In this document: positions 7,007 through 13,899 of the stretch, piece after piece
Layout of the letters: every line of letters begins with the position of its first letter
Numbering within the stretch: position 1 is the first letter of the stretch
Assembly (NCBI GenBank): GCA_030632625.1
Contig: DAOVUK010000025.1
Coordinates: forward strand, 1-13,985
Direction: 5' to 3'
Source of the DNA: Gammaproteobacteria bacterium
GTDB lineage: Bacteria > Pseudomonadota > Gammaproteobacteria > GRL18
DNA length: 13,985 nucleotides
Notes under the pieces: model-generated
Databases searched by the model: none
What the model was told of the DNA's origin: nothing
What the model saw: the letters and a program-made list of their open reading frames with translations, nothing else
Position numbers and translations under genes: made by a program

Positions 7007-8114
7007 CATTAAATCGAGCAATATTTTTCTTATTTATGTATTTTGAATGCTCAAATACCTTGCCATTGATAGTGATCTTAACGACTCGCGCATCACCCAG
7101 AAAAACTTTATAAGGGAGCTTGCCATCCAGCTGCAGCACTTTCGGTGCTTTTTTAAGGCCTGTTGCCAGAATTTTACCATCTGCATCTTTAATACTCACC
7201 CATGAATTACCAGAGAATTCAACAATCAACTGATTTTTTACAATAGCTGCCGGCACTACTTCAATAGCCGCCTGAGCTGATCTCTGCGCAGGCAAAGAGT
7301 CTACAGCTAAAGTCTCAGTTGACAAAGAACTTTCAACGGATTGAATGTCTGTGGGTTGAGAGCCTTCAGCCAGTTGAGAGCCTTCAGCGGGTGAGGAGCC
7401 TTCGGCCAGCAAAGAGCCTTCAGCCGGTAAAGATCCCTCCGCAGATAAAGAATCACTACTATTTTGCTCTAATAATTCCTCTACTGGCGGGTTATAGGGT
7501 TCATTAAGGCTCGGTAACAATAATGTCCCGGCATCGTTGTCAGCCAGGTTATCATTGTCACCAGAGTCATCAGAATCACTCTCTCTATTGGATACTGCTG
7601 TGCCTGACTCAACACTTTCACTGCTGATATAGTTATTAGATATATAAATCCAGGCTTCCCAGCCTCCCGCTGCCAGAGCCAGTAAAATAAGCAAAGCAAT
7701 TATCGGCATCGCTATTGCAGAAAAAATATTAGAAATTTGTGAATGAGCAGCTGTGTAGGTTTTTTTATTCCTTTTCAGCTCAGGCTCAAAGGTATTTTCA
7801 CTGCGCTCTTTTTTATAGTATTCAACCAGAGGTTCCGCTTGAATTTTCAATAGTTTGGCATAATTACGAATATATCCACACACAAAAGCAGCAACAGGCA
7901 ATTGGGTATGATCTTCACTTTCCAATGCCAGTATAATTTTTTTGTCCAGGTGTAATTTCCGGGCAACATCATCAATACTCAGATTTTTTGCAACACGAGC
8001 CGTTTTAAATTGATATCCAAAGCCATCCTCCCTGGTGGCAATAATGTCCTGCAGTTCTTGTTGTTCAGCTTGTTTTTCCAAAGTTAGTATTCCTGCTTTC
8101 CTTGATAAAGCCAT
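6999..8114 (-). CDS. rodZ: RodZ, cell-shape regulator and MreB anchor
   Basis: Bitopic membrane protein that links the MreB cytoskeleton to the peptidoglycan elongation machinery. In the 371-residue frame, a cytoplasmic Xre-like helix-turn-helix domain lies at about 30-95 (FKTARVAKNLSIDDVARKLH), a transmembrane helix at about 133-152, an acidic Ser/Asp-rich periplasmic linker at about 162-285, and a C-terminal RodZ domain (DUF4115) at about 295-368. The linker contains five tandem AEGSxx hexapeptides. The ATG at 8114 overlaps pilF by 31 bases and has a poor ribosome site. An in-frame TTG at 8081, just past the pilF stop and preceded by GCAGGAA, is an alternative start giving a product 11 residues shorter. 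The stop codon lies inside the 22-bp repeat array, so the C terminus (NVK) may have been altered by repeat expansion. Confidence 0.93.
   Translation of the reverse strand: MALSRKAGILTLEKQAEQQELQDIIATREDGFGYQFKTARVAKNLSIDDVARKLHLDKKIILALESEDHTQLPVAAFVCGYIRNYAKLLKIQAEPLVEYYKKERSENTFEPELKRNKKTYTAAHSQISNIFSAIAMPIIALLILLALAAGGWEAWIYISNNYISSESVESGTAVSNRESDSDDSGDNDNLADNDAGTLLLPSLNEPYNPPVEELLEQNSSDSLSAEGSLPAEGSLLAEGSSPAEGSQLAEGSQPTDIQSVESSLSTETLAVDSLPAQRSAQAAIEVVPAAIVKNQLIVEFSGNSWVSIKDADGKILATGLKKAPKVLQLDGKLPYKVFLGDARVVKITINGKVFEHSKYINKKNIARFNVK
7353..7442 (-). repeat. Five 18-bp in-frame repeats coding AEGSxx in rodZ
   Basis: Residues 225-254 of RodZ are five hexapeptides: AEGSLP, AEGSLL, AEGSSP, AEGSQL and AEGSQP. 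The DNA shows matching 18-bp periodicity (for example GAGAGCCTTCAGCC on the plus strand). The repeats lie in the periplasmic linker, so copy-number change would alter linker length while keeping frame. Such tracts can vary by slippage. Confidence 0.9.
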
Positions 8115-8887
8115 TTGGTTTCATCTGTGTCCGGGTGTTTACTCTTTAATTGTAATTCATAGCTGGACAATAAGTTTTTATCCGGTTCATCAAGTTTATT
8201 AATGATATTAATCCCCAGCCATAAAGCATCCGCATCGGGAACCGAAGATTTATAATAGCGCTGAAAATAACTCCAGGCATATTGATAATTTTCTTTTTTA
8301 TAATTAACTTTTGCCAGCCCTAATAATGAACGAGGCAAATTAGCATCGATTTCTAATGCCTTACGGTAAAGTTTTTCTGATAAATCAAAATTATTATTGC
8401 CTAATGCACACCAGGCGGCACTTTGATACGCATTTGCCCGATTGGCATAGATTGGATTATTGAGAACCCTTTTGAACAGTGGTCGTGCTTCATCATATTC
8501 TTTCAGTTCACAAAGAAGAACAGCATAATTATTCATGATGGAAGAATTACCCGGTGACAGCTGCATGGCTTTTTTAAACTGCTGCCTGGCTTTACCCGGT
8601 CGTTCAAGACGACCATATAAAACACCTAAATAATTATGCGCCATGGCATGATTAGGATCATGTTTAAGGGCCTTGTTGAGCTTAAGCAGTGCCCGTTCAT
8701 AGTTGCCATTATTAATATAACCCGCACCTAACTGAGCATTGATATTAGCTGCTTTATTGTCAGATTGGTCAGCCGCTGAATAGCGAACATCTAAACCGGT
8801 ATCATCTGCGCCATCTGAGTTAAGCGGTGACGTCTGACACCCACTTAAAGCATAGACAGACAGCAGCAGCAACATTATTTTTTTCAT
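8084..8887 (-). CDS. pilF: PilF (PilW), type IV pilus pilotin lipoprotein
   Basis: TPR lipoprotein that in Pseudomonas guides the PilQ secretin to the outer membrane for type IV pilus assembly. The 267-residue product has a lipoprotein signal peptide ending in LSGC (14-17), with C17 lipidated. A run of tetratricopeptide repeats covers about 50-215, including YINNGNYERALLKLNKALK and NYLGVLYGRLERPGKARQQF. A GGGGAT ribosome site precedes the ATG. It lies 36 bases after rlmN and overlaps the longest rodZ frame by 31 bases, the usual rlmN-pilF-rodZ order. No other pilus genes are in the window, so the pilus role rests on homology and position. Confidence 0.92.
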   Translation of the reverse strand: MKKIMLLLLSVYALSGCQTSPLNSDGADDTGLDVRYSAADQSDNKAANINAQLGAGYINNGNYERALLKLNKALKHDPNHAMAHNYLGVLYGRLERPGKARQQFKKAMQLSPGNSSIMNNYAVLLCELKEYDEARPLFKRVLNNPIYANRANAYQSAAWCALGNNNFDLSEKLYRKALEIDANLPRSLLGLAKVNYKKENYQYAWSYFQRYYKSSVPDADALWLGINIINKLDEPDKNLLSSYELQLKSKHPDTDETKWLYQGKQEY

Positions 8888-8923
8888 TCAGCCAAATCCC
8901 CATTCTTATATAAAGAGTTGTAA

Positions 8924-10114
8924 TTACTCAGCATTGCCATATTTAATACGCCGACTTTTATCTATTACTTTACCCGCGAGCTGACCACATGCTGCGTCAA
9001 TATCTTCACCGCGTGTTTTACGTATAACAGTAACATAGCCGGCTTTATACAAAATATCTTTAAAACGATTAATCGTTTGCATTGTTGAGCATTCAAATTC
9101 ACTATCAGGAAATGGATTAAATGGTATCAGATTGATTTTGCATGGAAGTTTTTTTAATAAATTGACCAGTTCACGGGCATTCTTGTCGCTATCATTCACC
9201 CCGGCTAACATAACATATTCAATAGTAAACTGCTTCTTTTTCGTATCGCCGCTGAAATAATACTGACAGGCTGCCAATAATTCCTTAATGGGATACTTTT
9301 TATTCAATGGCACAATTTTATTTCGAATCTGATCATTCGGCGCATGCAGTGAAATAGCCAGACTGACATCACATTCTTCACGCAGACGCTTTAATGCCGG
9401 AACCACACCCGCCGTACTGATGGTCACACGCCGCTTTGACAAACCATAAGCATGGTCTTCTAACATCAGGTGAATAGCCTCAACAACATTATCAAAATTA
9501 AGTAAGGGTTCGCCCATTCCCATTAACACAACATTGGTAATCACCCGGTTTTTTGAGTCTTGCACTTTTCCATGCTGAGTGGCAGCTGCAACACCATTTT
9601 CAGCGATTTGTTGTTGCGCCAGAGGGTTTAAAGCCCTATTGGCTACCCATAACTGGGCAATAATTTCAGCACTGGTTAAATTCCGGTTAAAGCCCTGTTT
9701 AGCCGTCGAACAGAAACCACAATCCAGTGCGCAGCCTACTTGTGAGGATACACAGAGAGTGCCTCGATTGTCTTCCGGGATAAAAACGGTTTCAATACTA
9801 TTACCGCCATCCAGACGCATCAGCCATTTTATCGTGCCATCTCTGGCCCTTTGCTCGGCAATAATCTCTGGTGCCCTTATTTCAGCAATGTCATTCAGTC
9901 TGTTTCTTAAAGTCTGGCTGACATTACTCATCAGGGAAAAATCATCAGCACCAAACTGATGAATCCACTTCAGAACCTGTACTGCTCGAAAGGGTTTTTC
10001 ACCAATTTCAGTAAAAAAAGCTTTCATATGCGCTAAATCATAGCCCAATAAATTAATTTTTGCTGATGTTGTATTTAATAACTGTGCTTTTGACAACAGA
10101 GTAGAACTCATCAT
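8924..10114 (-). CDS. rlmN: RlmN, dual-specificity RNA C2-adenosine methyltransferase
   Basis: Radical-SAM enzyme that methylates C2 of A2503 in 23S rRNA and of A37 in certain tRNAs. The 396-residue product carries the cluster-binding CxxxCxxC at C128, C132 and C135 (CALDCGFC), the conserved C121 in GTLCVSSQ and the methyl-carrying C376 in AACGQLAG. These correspond to E. coli C125/C129/C132, C118 and C355. About 18 to 19 extra residues lie between the radical-SAM motif and [13 protein letters not shown] (roughly 161-189: [18 protein letters not shown] and onward) compared with E. coli. Two adjacent ATGs (10114 and 10111) could serve as the start; the ribosome site is weak. Two hairpins lie upstream, the nearer ending about 20 bases before the start. 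ndk, the usual upstream neighbour, is absent. Confidence 0.97.
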   Translation of the reverse strand: MMSSTLLSKAQLLNTTSAKINLLGYDLAHMKAFFTEIGEKPFRAVQVLKWIHQFGADDFSLMSNVSQTLRNRLNDIAEIRAPEIIAEQRARDGTIKWLMRLDGGNSIETVFIPEDNRGTLCVSSQVGCALDCGFCSTAKQGFNRNLTSAEIIAQLWVANRALNPLAQQQIAENGVAAATQHGKVQDSKNRVITNVVLMGMGEPLLNFDNVVEAIHLMLEDHAYGLSKRRVTISTAGVVPALKRLREECDVSLAISLHAPNDQIRNKIVPLNKKYPIKELLAACQYYFSGDTKKKQFTIEYVMLAGVNDSDKNARELVNLLKKLPCKINLIPFNPFPDSEFECSTMQTINRFKDILYKAGYVTVIRKTRGEDIDAACGQLAGKVIDKSRRIKYGNAE

Positions 10115-10134
10115 TTTTTATCTGCCCAACCAAG

Positions 10135-10167
10135 AAACCCACTATCTTGCTTAAGATGAGTGGGTTT
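10135..10167 (-). terminator. Strong hairpin upstream of rlmN, probable ISC operon terminator
   Basis: AAACCCACT (10135-10143) pairs with AGTGGGTTT (10159-10167), and inside it ATCTT (10144-10148) with AAGAT (10153-10157), with a GCTT loop and one bulged G: 14 base pairs in all. On the minus strand it is followed by a short, interrupted T-tract (GGGTTTCTTGG), so it could end transcripts coming from iscX. It also lies only 20 bases before the rlmN ATG, so an rlmN transcript started upstream would carry it as an attenuator-like leader hairpin. The structure is clear; which role it has is inferred. Confidence 0.55.
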
Positions 10168-10191
10168 ATGCTATATCAGTGATGATAGCAT
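10168..10191. other. Second short hairpin upstream of rlmN
   Basis: ATGCTAT (10168-10174) can pair with ATAGCAT (10185-10191) across a 10-base loop, directly adjoining the stronger hairpin at 10135-10167. No T-tract follows on either strand. The AT-rich stretch from 10192 to about 10275 shows nothing I can recognise: no convincing promoter and no readable remnant of ndk. Confidence 0.4.
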
Positions 10192-10316
10192 GAATATCCC
10201 TTCATTTTATCATCGTTTTATTATTTAGTATTGAATCTTTATCATTTATGAACGACATTACACCTTATGAGATCATGAAAAAGGGCTCTTCACAAAAATG
10301 CGTACTTTTCCAAATT

Positions 10317-10344
10317 GTAGAGACAAGGCATGCCTTGTCTCTAC
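10317..10344. repeat. 28-bp perfect palindrome, AAGG-core variant
   Basis: Half-site GTAGAGACAAGGCA is followed directly by its exact reverse complement, centred between 10330 and 10331. It shares the outer GTAGAGAC arms and the central CATG with the palindrome at 10389, but the inner four bases are AAGG/CCTT instead of GTTG/CAAC. It lies inside the MITE-like element. No function is known to me. Confidence 0.9.
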
Positions 10345-10388
10345 GGTCACGTAATGACACCGCTAGGGTGGTAAGCATACATACGTAC

Positions 10389-10416
10389 GTAGAGACGTTG
10401 CATGCAACGTCTCTAC
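10389..10416. repeat. 28-bp perfect palindrome, GTTG-core variant
   Basis: Half-site GTAGAGACGTTGCA followed by its exact reverse complement. It is identical to the copy at 11115-11142 and nearly identical to the palindrome opening the array at 6909. It lies inside the MITE-like element, with its centre 72 bases from that of the AAGG-core palindrome. Confidence 0.92.
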
Positions 10417-10493
10417 CATATCTATGAATGGCTAAATTCACCGAGTGAATACAAAAAGTAGGCAATAATGTGAAGAACCTGAAAAAGTAAGCT

Positions 10494-10694
10494 CTATTTC
10501 CTGTCAGCAATCCAGGCCATCTGAATGGCTTCAAGAATTCTTTCACCGCAATGTTCTTCCGTTTCCTCAAAGTCTTCCAGTTCCAGAACCCATGCCATTA
10601 GATCCGGAAAATTAACATATTGCGGGTCCGCATCCGGATGATTCTCATCCAGTTCAATGACTATTTCATGAATATCTGTCCATCTCAGTCCCAT
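10494..10694 (-). CDS. iscX: IscX (YfhJ), ISC system iron-binding regulator
   Basis: Small acidic protein of the ISC iron-sulfur operon that binds IscS and ferrous iron and modulates cluster assembly. The product is 66 residues, the same length as in E. coli, starting MGLRWTDIHEIVIELDENHP. The conserved elements are present: GLxWTD at the start, DADPxxVxFPDLMAWVLELEDF in the middle and ERILEAIQMAW near the end. The frame could be extended to a TTG at 10709, but the ATG at 10694 is the right start because a strong GGAGGAG ribosome site (10701-10707 on the complement) lies just upstream and the family N terminus begins there. It is the last gene of the ISC cluster, 15 bases past the fdx stop if the TTG is used and 30 from the ATG. 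Confidence 0.95.
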   Translation of the reverse strand: MGLRWTDIHEIVIELDENHPDADPQYVNFPDLMAWVLELEDFEETEEHCGERILEAIQMAWIADRK

Positions 10695-10709
10695 AATATT
10701 CTCCTCCAA

Positions 10710-11048
10710 TTAATGATTTTCAGACACCATATTGATGGTGTATTTTGGTATTTCTATGACCAAATCTTCATCAGCAACCACAGCCTGACAACTCAAACGA
10801 GAGTCGGGTTCAACCCCCCAGGCCTTATCCAGATAGTCTTCTTCAATTTCTGTTGCTTCTTCCAGTGAATCAAAGCCCTCACGGACAATCACATGACAGG
10901 TTGTACAGGCACAGGATTTTTCACAGGCATGTTCAATTTCGATATCATTTTCCTGAGCGGCATCACAGATTGTAGTGCCCGGCTCCACTTCTATTACTGC
11001 ACCCTCAGGACAGATTTCTTCATGAGGTAAAAAAATTAACTTAGTCAT
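10710..11048 (-). CDS. fdx: Fdx, ISC-type [2Fe-2S] ferredoxin
   Basis: Adrenodoxin-like ferredoxin that supplies electrons for iron-sulfur cluster assembly on IscU. The 112-residue protein has the four cluster ligands C42, C48, C51 and C87 (CEKSCACTTC, then RLSCQAVV), the same positions as in E. coli Fdx. Two other cysteines, C13 and C28, and C46 inside the motif are extra. The acidic helix around EEATEIEEDYLDKAW (63-77) is typical of the partner-binding surface. A weak AAAGGG ribosome-like site precedes the ATG. It lies between hscA and iscX as in other ISC operons, but the gap to hscA is 99 bases and holds a 28-bp palindrome. Confidence 0.97.
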   Translation of the reverse strand: MTKLIFLPHEEICPEGAVIEVEPGTTICDAAQENDIEIEHACEKSCACTTCHVIVREGFDSLEEATEIEEDYLDKAWGVEPDSRLSCQAVVADEDLVIEIPKYTINMVSENH

Positions 11049-11114
11049 TTACTGGCCCTTTATGCTTTGGCTTATTTTGTATTAAATAGGATTTTGCAAA
11101 ATTAAACATCAGGC

Positions 11115-11142
11115 GTAGAGACGTTGCATGCAACGTCTCTAC
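11115..11142. repeat. 28-bp perfect palindrome between hscA and fdx
   Basis: Identical over all 28 bases to the copy at 10389-10416 (half-site GTAGAGACGTTGCA). It starts five bases after the hscA stop codon in the direction of transcription. In the hscA-fdx mRNA it would form a very stable hairpin, which could protect the upstream message or reduce read-through as REP elements do. It has no T-tract, so it is not a classical terminator. Confidence 0.9.
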
Positions 11143-11147
11143 AATAG

Positions 11148-13025
11148 TTATTCAATATCATCAACACTTTGACCTGCCAGAGCCTTATTAATACTGGCAT
11201 CCATTCGGCGTTGTGCAAATTCTGCAGTAATTTTATCCACTGCTTCAATTTTCAATTTAATCGCACGTTGATTGCTCTGTTGTGCAATTTCAACTAATTC
11301 ATCAATAGCCTGACGAATTTCAGTTCGTTGTTCAAATGACAGTAGTTTCTCCCCGTCTTCGATTAATGCGGCATTCAATGCTTCGACGACCCGGCTTGCT
11401 TCAACCTGCTCTTCTCTGAGTTTTCTGGCATCAATATCATCCTGGGCATAACTAAAAGAGTCTTTGAGCATGGTTTCAATTTCAGTATCAGTCAGGCCAT
11501 AGGAAGGTTTCACCTGGATACTGCTCTGCACACCAGACGTTTCTTCGCTGGCAGCAACTGACAGCAGGCCATCAGCATCAATCTGGAAGGTGACTCGAAT
11601 TCGAGCTGCACCGGCAACCATCGGCGGAATGCCTCTTAATTCAAAACGGGCCAGGGAGCGACAGTCACTGATCAATTCCCTTTCACCCTGGACAACATGA
11701 ATTGCCATGGCGGTCTGGCCATCTTTAAAAGTGGTAAATTCCTGAGCACGAGCCACTGGAATCGTGGTATTACGATGGATGACTTTTTCAGCCAGCCCGC
11801 CCATGGTTTCCAGACCCAGAGATAAGGGCGTCACATCCAGCAATAACATGTCTTCATCAGATTTATTACCGACCAGGACATCGGCCTGGCGTGCGGCACC
11901 AATGGCAACCACTTTGTCAGGGTCGATCTCGACCAGAGGTTCAATAGCAAAGAATTCACCCACCATCTGACGCACCAAAGGTACCCGGGTAGAACCGCCG
12001 ACCATAACCACATCCTGAATATCATCACTTTCGATACCCGCATCACGCAAGGCCCGGCGACAGGGAACCAGAGTTTTTCTTATCAATGGTTTGATCATTT
12101 TTTCAAATTGCTGCCGGGATAATTCCATTGTCCAGCTTTTATCATCACCCAAATCGATGTCCAGCATGCTTGTCTGGTATTGACTCAGGTCTTCTTTGGC
12201 CTGCCTGGCAGCATCAAGTATACGGCGCAGCAAGCCTGGAGCAGGCTCATTAATGGCGGCCTGGTCCATGATCCAGTCAGTCAGCAGATGATCAAGATCA
12301 TCTCCGCCCAGTGCAGAATCTCCGGCCGTCGATAATACTTCAAAAACACCTTTAGTTAATTTTAAAATGGAAATATCAAAAGTGCCGCCACCCAAATCAT
12401 AGATAACATGAATGCCTTCACTGCCTGTATCCAGGCCATAAGCTACAGCTGCGGCGGTGGGTTCATTGATTAAACGCAACACCTTTAAACCGGCAAGTTT
12501 TGCTGCATCTTTGGTTGCCTGACGCTGAGCATCATCAAAATAAGCAGGAACCGTGATAACCGCTCCGGTAAGATCACCACCCAGCGCGTCCTCTGAACGC
12601 TGCTTCAGTGTCTTTAAGATTTCTGCCGAGACTTCAACAGCACTCACATCACCTGCGATGGTACGAATCCGGGGCACTACTGAAGCTTCATCTGTGACAA
12701 ATTCATAAATAGAATGCTTTTTGATATCCTCCAGACCACGTCCCATATAACGTTTCACTGAAACAATGGTATTCATTGGATCCCGGGAGGCATTTTGTTG
12801 CGCATGATGACCCACGTCTGTTTGATAACCTTGATCATTTTTACCCTGAAACTGTACCACTGAGGGCAATAAATGCCGGCCATTTTCATCGGCTATAGTC
12901 TCTGCCAAACCGCTTTTAAGGCTGGCAACCAGGGAATTTGTTGTGCCCAGGTCGATGCCGACTGCCAGCTTATGCTGGTGAGGGGCAGTGGTTTGTCCGG
13001 GTTCTGATATTTGTAATAAAGCCAT
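11148..13025 (-). CDS. hscA: HscA, Hsp70-type chaperone for iron-sulfur cluster transfer
   Basis: Specialised DnaK-like ATPase that, with HscB, binds IscU and drives release of the assembled cluster to target proteins. The 625 residues (E. coli about 616) show the Hsp70 nucleotide-binding signatures GIDLGTTNS (23-31), [12 protein letters not shown] (208-219) and [11 protein letters not shown] (339-349). The interdomain linker region is at about 392-410 ([11 protein letters not shown]), and the substrate-binding beta domain and helical lid extend to the C terminus. Signatures are intact. The ribosome site before the ATG at 13025 is weak. It lies 65 bases after hscB, a gap in which I see nothing notable. 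Its place between hscB and fdx separates it from general DnaK. Confidence 0.98.
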   Translation of the reverse strand: MALLQISEPGQTTAPHQHKLAVGIDLGTTNSLVASLKSGLAETIADENGRHLLPSVVQFQGKNDQGYQTDVGHHAQQNASRDPMNTIVSVKRYMGRGLEDIKKHSIYEFVTDEASVVPRIRTIAGDVSAVEVSAEILKTLKQRSEDALGGDLTGAVITVPAYFDDAQRQATKDAAKLAGLKVLRLINEPTAAAVAYGLDTGSEGIHVIYDLGGGTFDISILKLTKGVFEVLSTAGDSALGGDDLDHLLTDWIMDQAAINEPAPGLLRRILDAARQAKEDLSQYQTSMLDIDLGDDKSWTMELSRQQFEKMIKPLIRKTLVPCRRALRDAGIESDDIQDVVMVGGSTRVPLVRQMVGEFFAIEPLVEIDPDKVVAIGAARQADVLVGNKSDEDMLLLDVTPLSLGLETMGGLAEKVIHRNTTIPVARAQEFTTFKDGQTAMAIHVVQGERELISDCRSLARFELRGIPPMVAGAARIRVTFQIDADGLLSVAASEETSGVQSSIQVKPSYGLTDTEIETMLKDSFSYAQDDIDARKLREEQVEASRVVEALNAALIEDGEKLLSFEQRTEIRQAIDELVEIAQQSNQRAIKLKIEAVDKITAEFAQRRMDASINKALAGQSVDDIE

Positions 13026-13090
13026 AATGTTTCTAATATCGTTTAAGTTTCTTGTTAAAAGTTTTTCTATTGTTACTAAAGGGTGTCGGT

Positions 13091-13690
13091 TTAAAACTGA
13101 TCCGCCAGATCTTCTTCTTTATTGAGGCATTCTTCCTGAAGCCGGTTGAGAAATTGCATTTTTAATGTCAGCGCTTTTGCCTCTTTTAAAAGATGTCCTT
13201 CGCTTTCTTCCTTGTGGTCAGCTGTCGGCTCCTGATCAGAGAGCAGTTTTTCAAATAAATCCGCCAGAAGAGTAATTGCCTGTTTAATGCGGGAATTGAC
13301 ATCATCCAGAATATCATCCAGCTCACCCAGAGGATCATCTTTACTGTCCACCTCAGATAAATTTTCCCGCAATTCCATCTGCTCCATTAAAAAAGCCGGA
13401 TCGATACTGGTATCATTATCACTGAGCTCAACATCATAAAGAGATAATAGGTAGATTGAGCGTCGTAAAGGATTTTTCAATGTTTCCAGGGCATCATTTA
13501 TTTGCGCTGCTTTTTGTACTGATAAACGCCGTTCTAAATCACTCGCATTGGCAAACTTGTCCGGGTGAATTGATTTTTGGATTTCATGATAATTGTGGTT
13601 CAGTAAGGTTTTATCAACATCGAAACTAAGCGCTAAACCCAGCAGGCTGAAATAATTATCTGCTGTGCTATTTTTTAAGTTATTGCTCAT
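13091..13690 (-). CDS. hscB: HscB, J-domain co-chaperone of HscA
   Basis: DnaJ-type co-chaperone that delivers IscU to HscA and stimulates its ATPase. The J domain is N-terminal, with the HPD triad at 42-44 (IHPDKF), preceded by NYFSLLGL (12-19) and followed by the helix [22 protein letters not shown]. The C-terminal IscU-binding domain begins around [11 protein letters not shown] (100-110). At 199 residues it is longer than E. coli HscB (171). The extra length lies mainly in acidic, Lys/Glu-rich stretches ([12 protein letters not shown] and [12 protein letters not shown]). Its ATG is about 190 bases from the iscA stop, and a candidate terminator separates the two. The ribosome site is weak. 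Confidence 0.96.
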   Translation of the reverse strand: MSNNLKNSTADNYFSLLGLALSFDVDKTLLNHNYHEIQKSIHPDKFANASDLERRLSVQKAAQINDALETLKNPLRRSIYLLSLYDVELSDNDTSIDPAFLMEQMELRENLSEVDSKDDPLGELDDILDDVNSRIKQAITLLADLFEKLLSDQEPTADHKEESEGHLLKEAKALTLKMQFLNRLQEECLNKEEDLADQF

Positions 13691-13724
13691 GAGAAAAATA
13701 CAACCTGGCAGATAAATTGATAAT

Positions 13725-13756
13725 AAAAAAGCCTTTATTTATTTCTATAATAAGGC
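13725..13756 (-). terminator. Candidate intrinsic terminator between iscA and hscB
   Basis: On the minus strand GCCTTATT (from 13756) pairs with AATAAAGGC (to 13731) with one bulged base, then runs straight into six T (13730-13725) and TATTAT. That is the layout of a rho-independent terminator, though the stem is short (5 bp plus 3 past the bulge) and AT-rich. It would reduce transcription from iscA into hscB, giving a polar step inside the isc cluster. Confidence 0.55.
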
Positions 13757-13757
13757 C

Positions 13758-13825
13758 GGGGGGATGGGGGGAACAAAGAGGAATGAAGGGGAACACGTTG
13801 GGCTTCGCTAAAGCTCAGCCACAAC
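13758..13825. other. G-run tract and REP-like hairpin in the iscA-hscB gap
   Basis: The plus strand has two runs of six G (13758-13763 and 13766-13771) and a run of four (13788-13791), unlike the AT-rich surroundings. After it, GTTGGGC (13797-13803) can pair with GCC and CAAC (13818-13820 and 13822-13825) with one bulged A. This resembles a small repetitive extragenic palindrome. No open frame crosses it. Function unknown. Confidence 0.4.
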
Positions 13826-13899
13826 ACTCTTTATTACAAAATGTTGAAACTATTTGTTACTAGACGTTGAAACTCTTTGTTACTACACGTTGAAACTCT
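13826..13899. repeat. 23-bp tandem repeat overlapping the iscA 3' end
   Basis: Two full 23-bp units (13843-13865 and 13866-13888, each beginning GTTGAAACT and differing at two positions) are flanked by a partial copy at 13889-13899 and a degenerate partial at 13826-13842. The 13889 copy is the coding sequence for the last residues of IscA (ESFNV), and the iscA stop codon lies in the next unit. The array therefore looks like local tandem duplication of the end of iscA plus the bases just after it. Confidence 0.85.

Larger units (their letters stand above)
10276..10487. mobile_element. MITE-like element, about 196 bp, with terminal inverted repeats and 8-bp direct repeats
   Basis: The left end (10284 onward) begins GGCTCTTCACA and the right end (to 10479) finishes TGTGAAGAACC. 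Compared as inverted repeats over 27 bases (10283-10309 against 10454-10480) they match at 21 positions, including two perfect 7-base blocks. The 8-bp direct repeat TGAAAAAG flanks the element at 10276-10283 and 10480-10487, as expected of a target-site duplication. The inside has no open reading frame of note but contains two 28-bp palindromes. The 8-bp duplication and GG-TCTTC type ends resemble my recollection of the ISL3 family of insertion sequences, so this may be a non-autonomous derivative moved by an ISL3-type transposase elsewhere in the genome; that link is inference. It lies in the rlmN-iscX gap where ndk is usually found. Confidence 0.72.

Noticed and set aside
6858..7113. Small plus-strand frames through the 22-bp array, coding repeats of HATSLFY/CMQR type
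   Set aside because: They are translations of the tandem repeat and of the antisense of rodZ, with no ribosome site or family match.
10192..10275. Remnant of ndk in the iscX-rlmN gap
   Set aside because: No readable fragment with nucleoside diphosphate kinase motifs could be found by eye; the stretch is plain AT-rich sequence.
10265..10570. Minus-strand frame of about 100 codons across the gap between iscX and rlmN
   Set aside because: It runs through the MITE-like element and palindromes and into iscX in another frame, with no recognisable protein.
10695..10709. TTG start extending iscX by five residues
   Set aside because: The ATG at 10694 has a strong GGAGGAG site and matches the family N terminus; the TTG would lie over that ribosome site.
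13826..13899. Possible CRISPR or att-like repeat near iscA
   Set aside because: Tandem 23-mers without spacers that overlap the end of the gene; local duplication is a simpler explanation.
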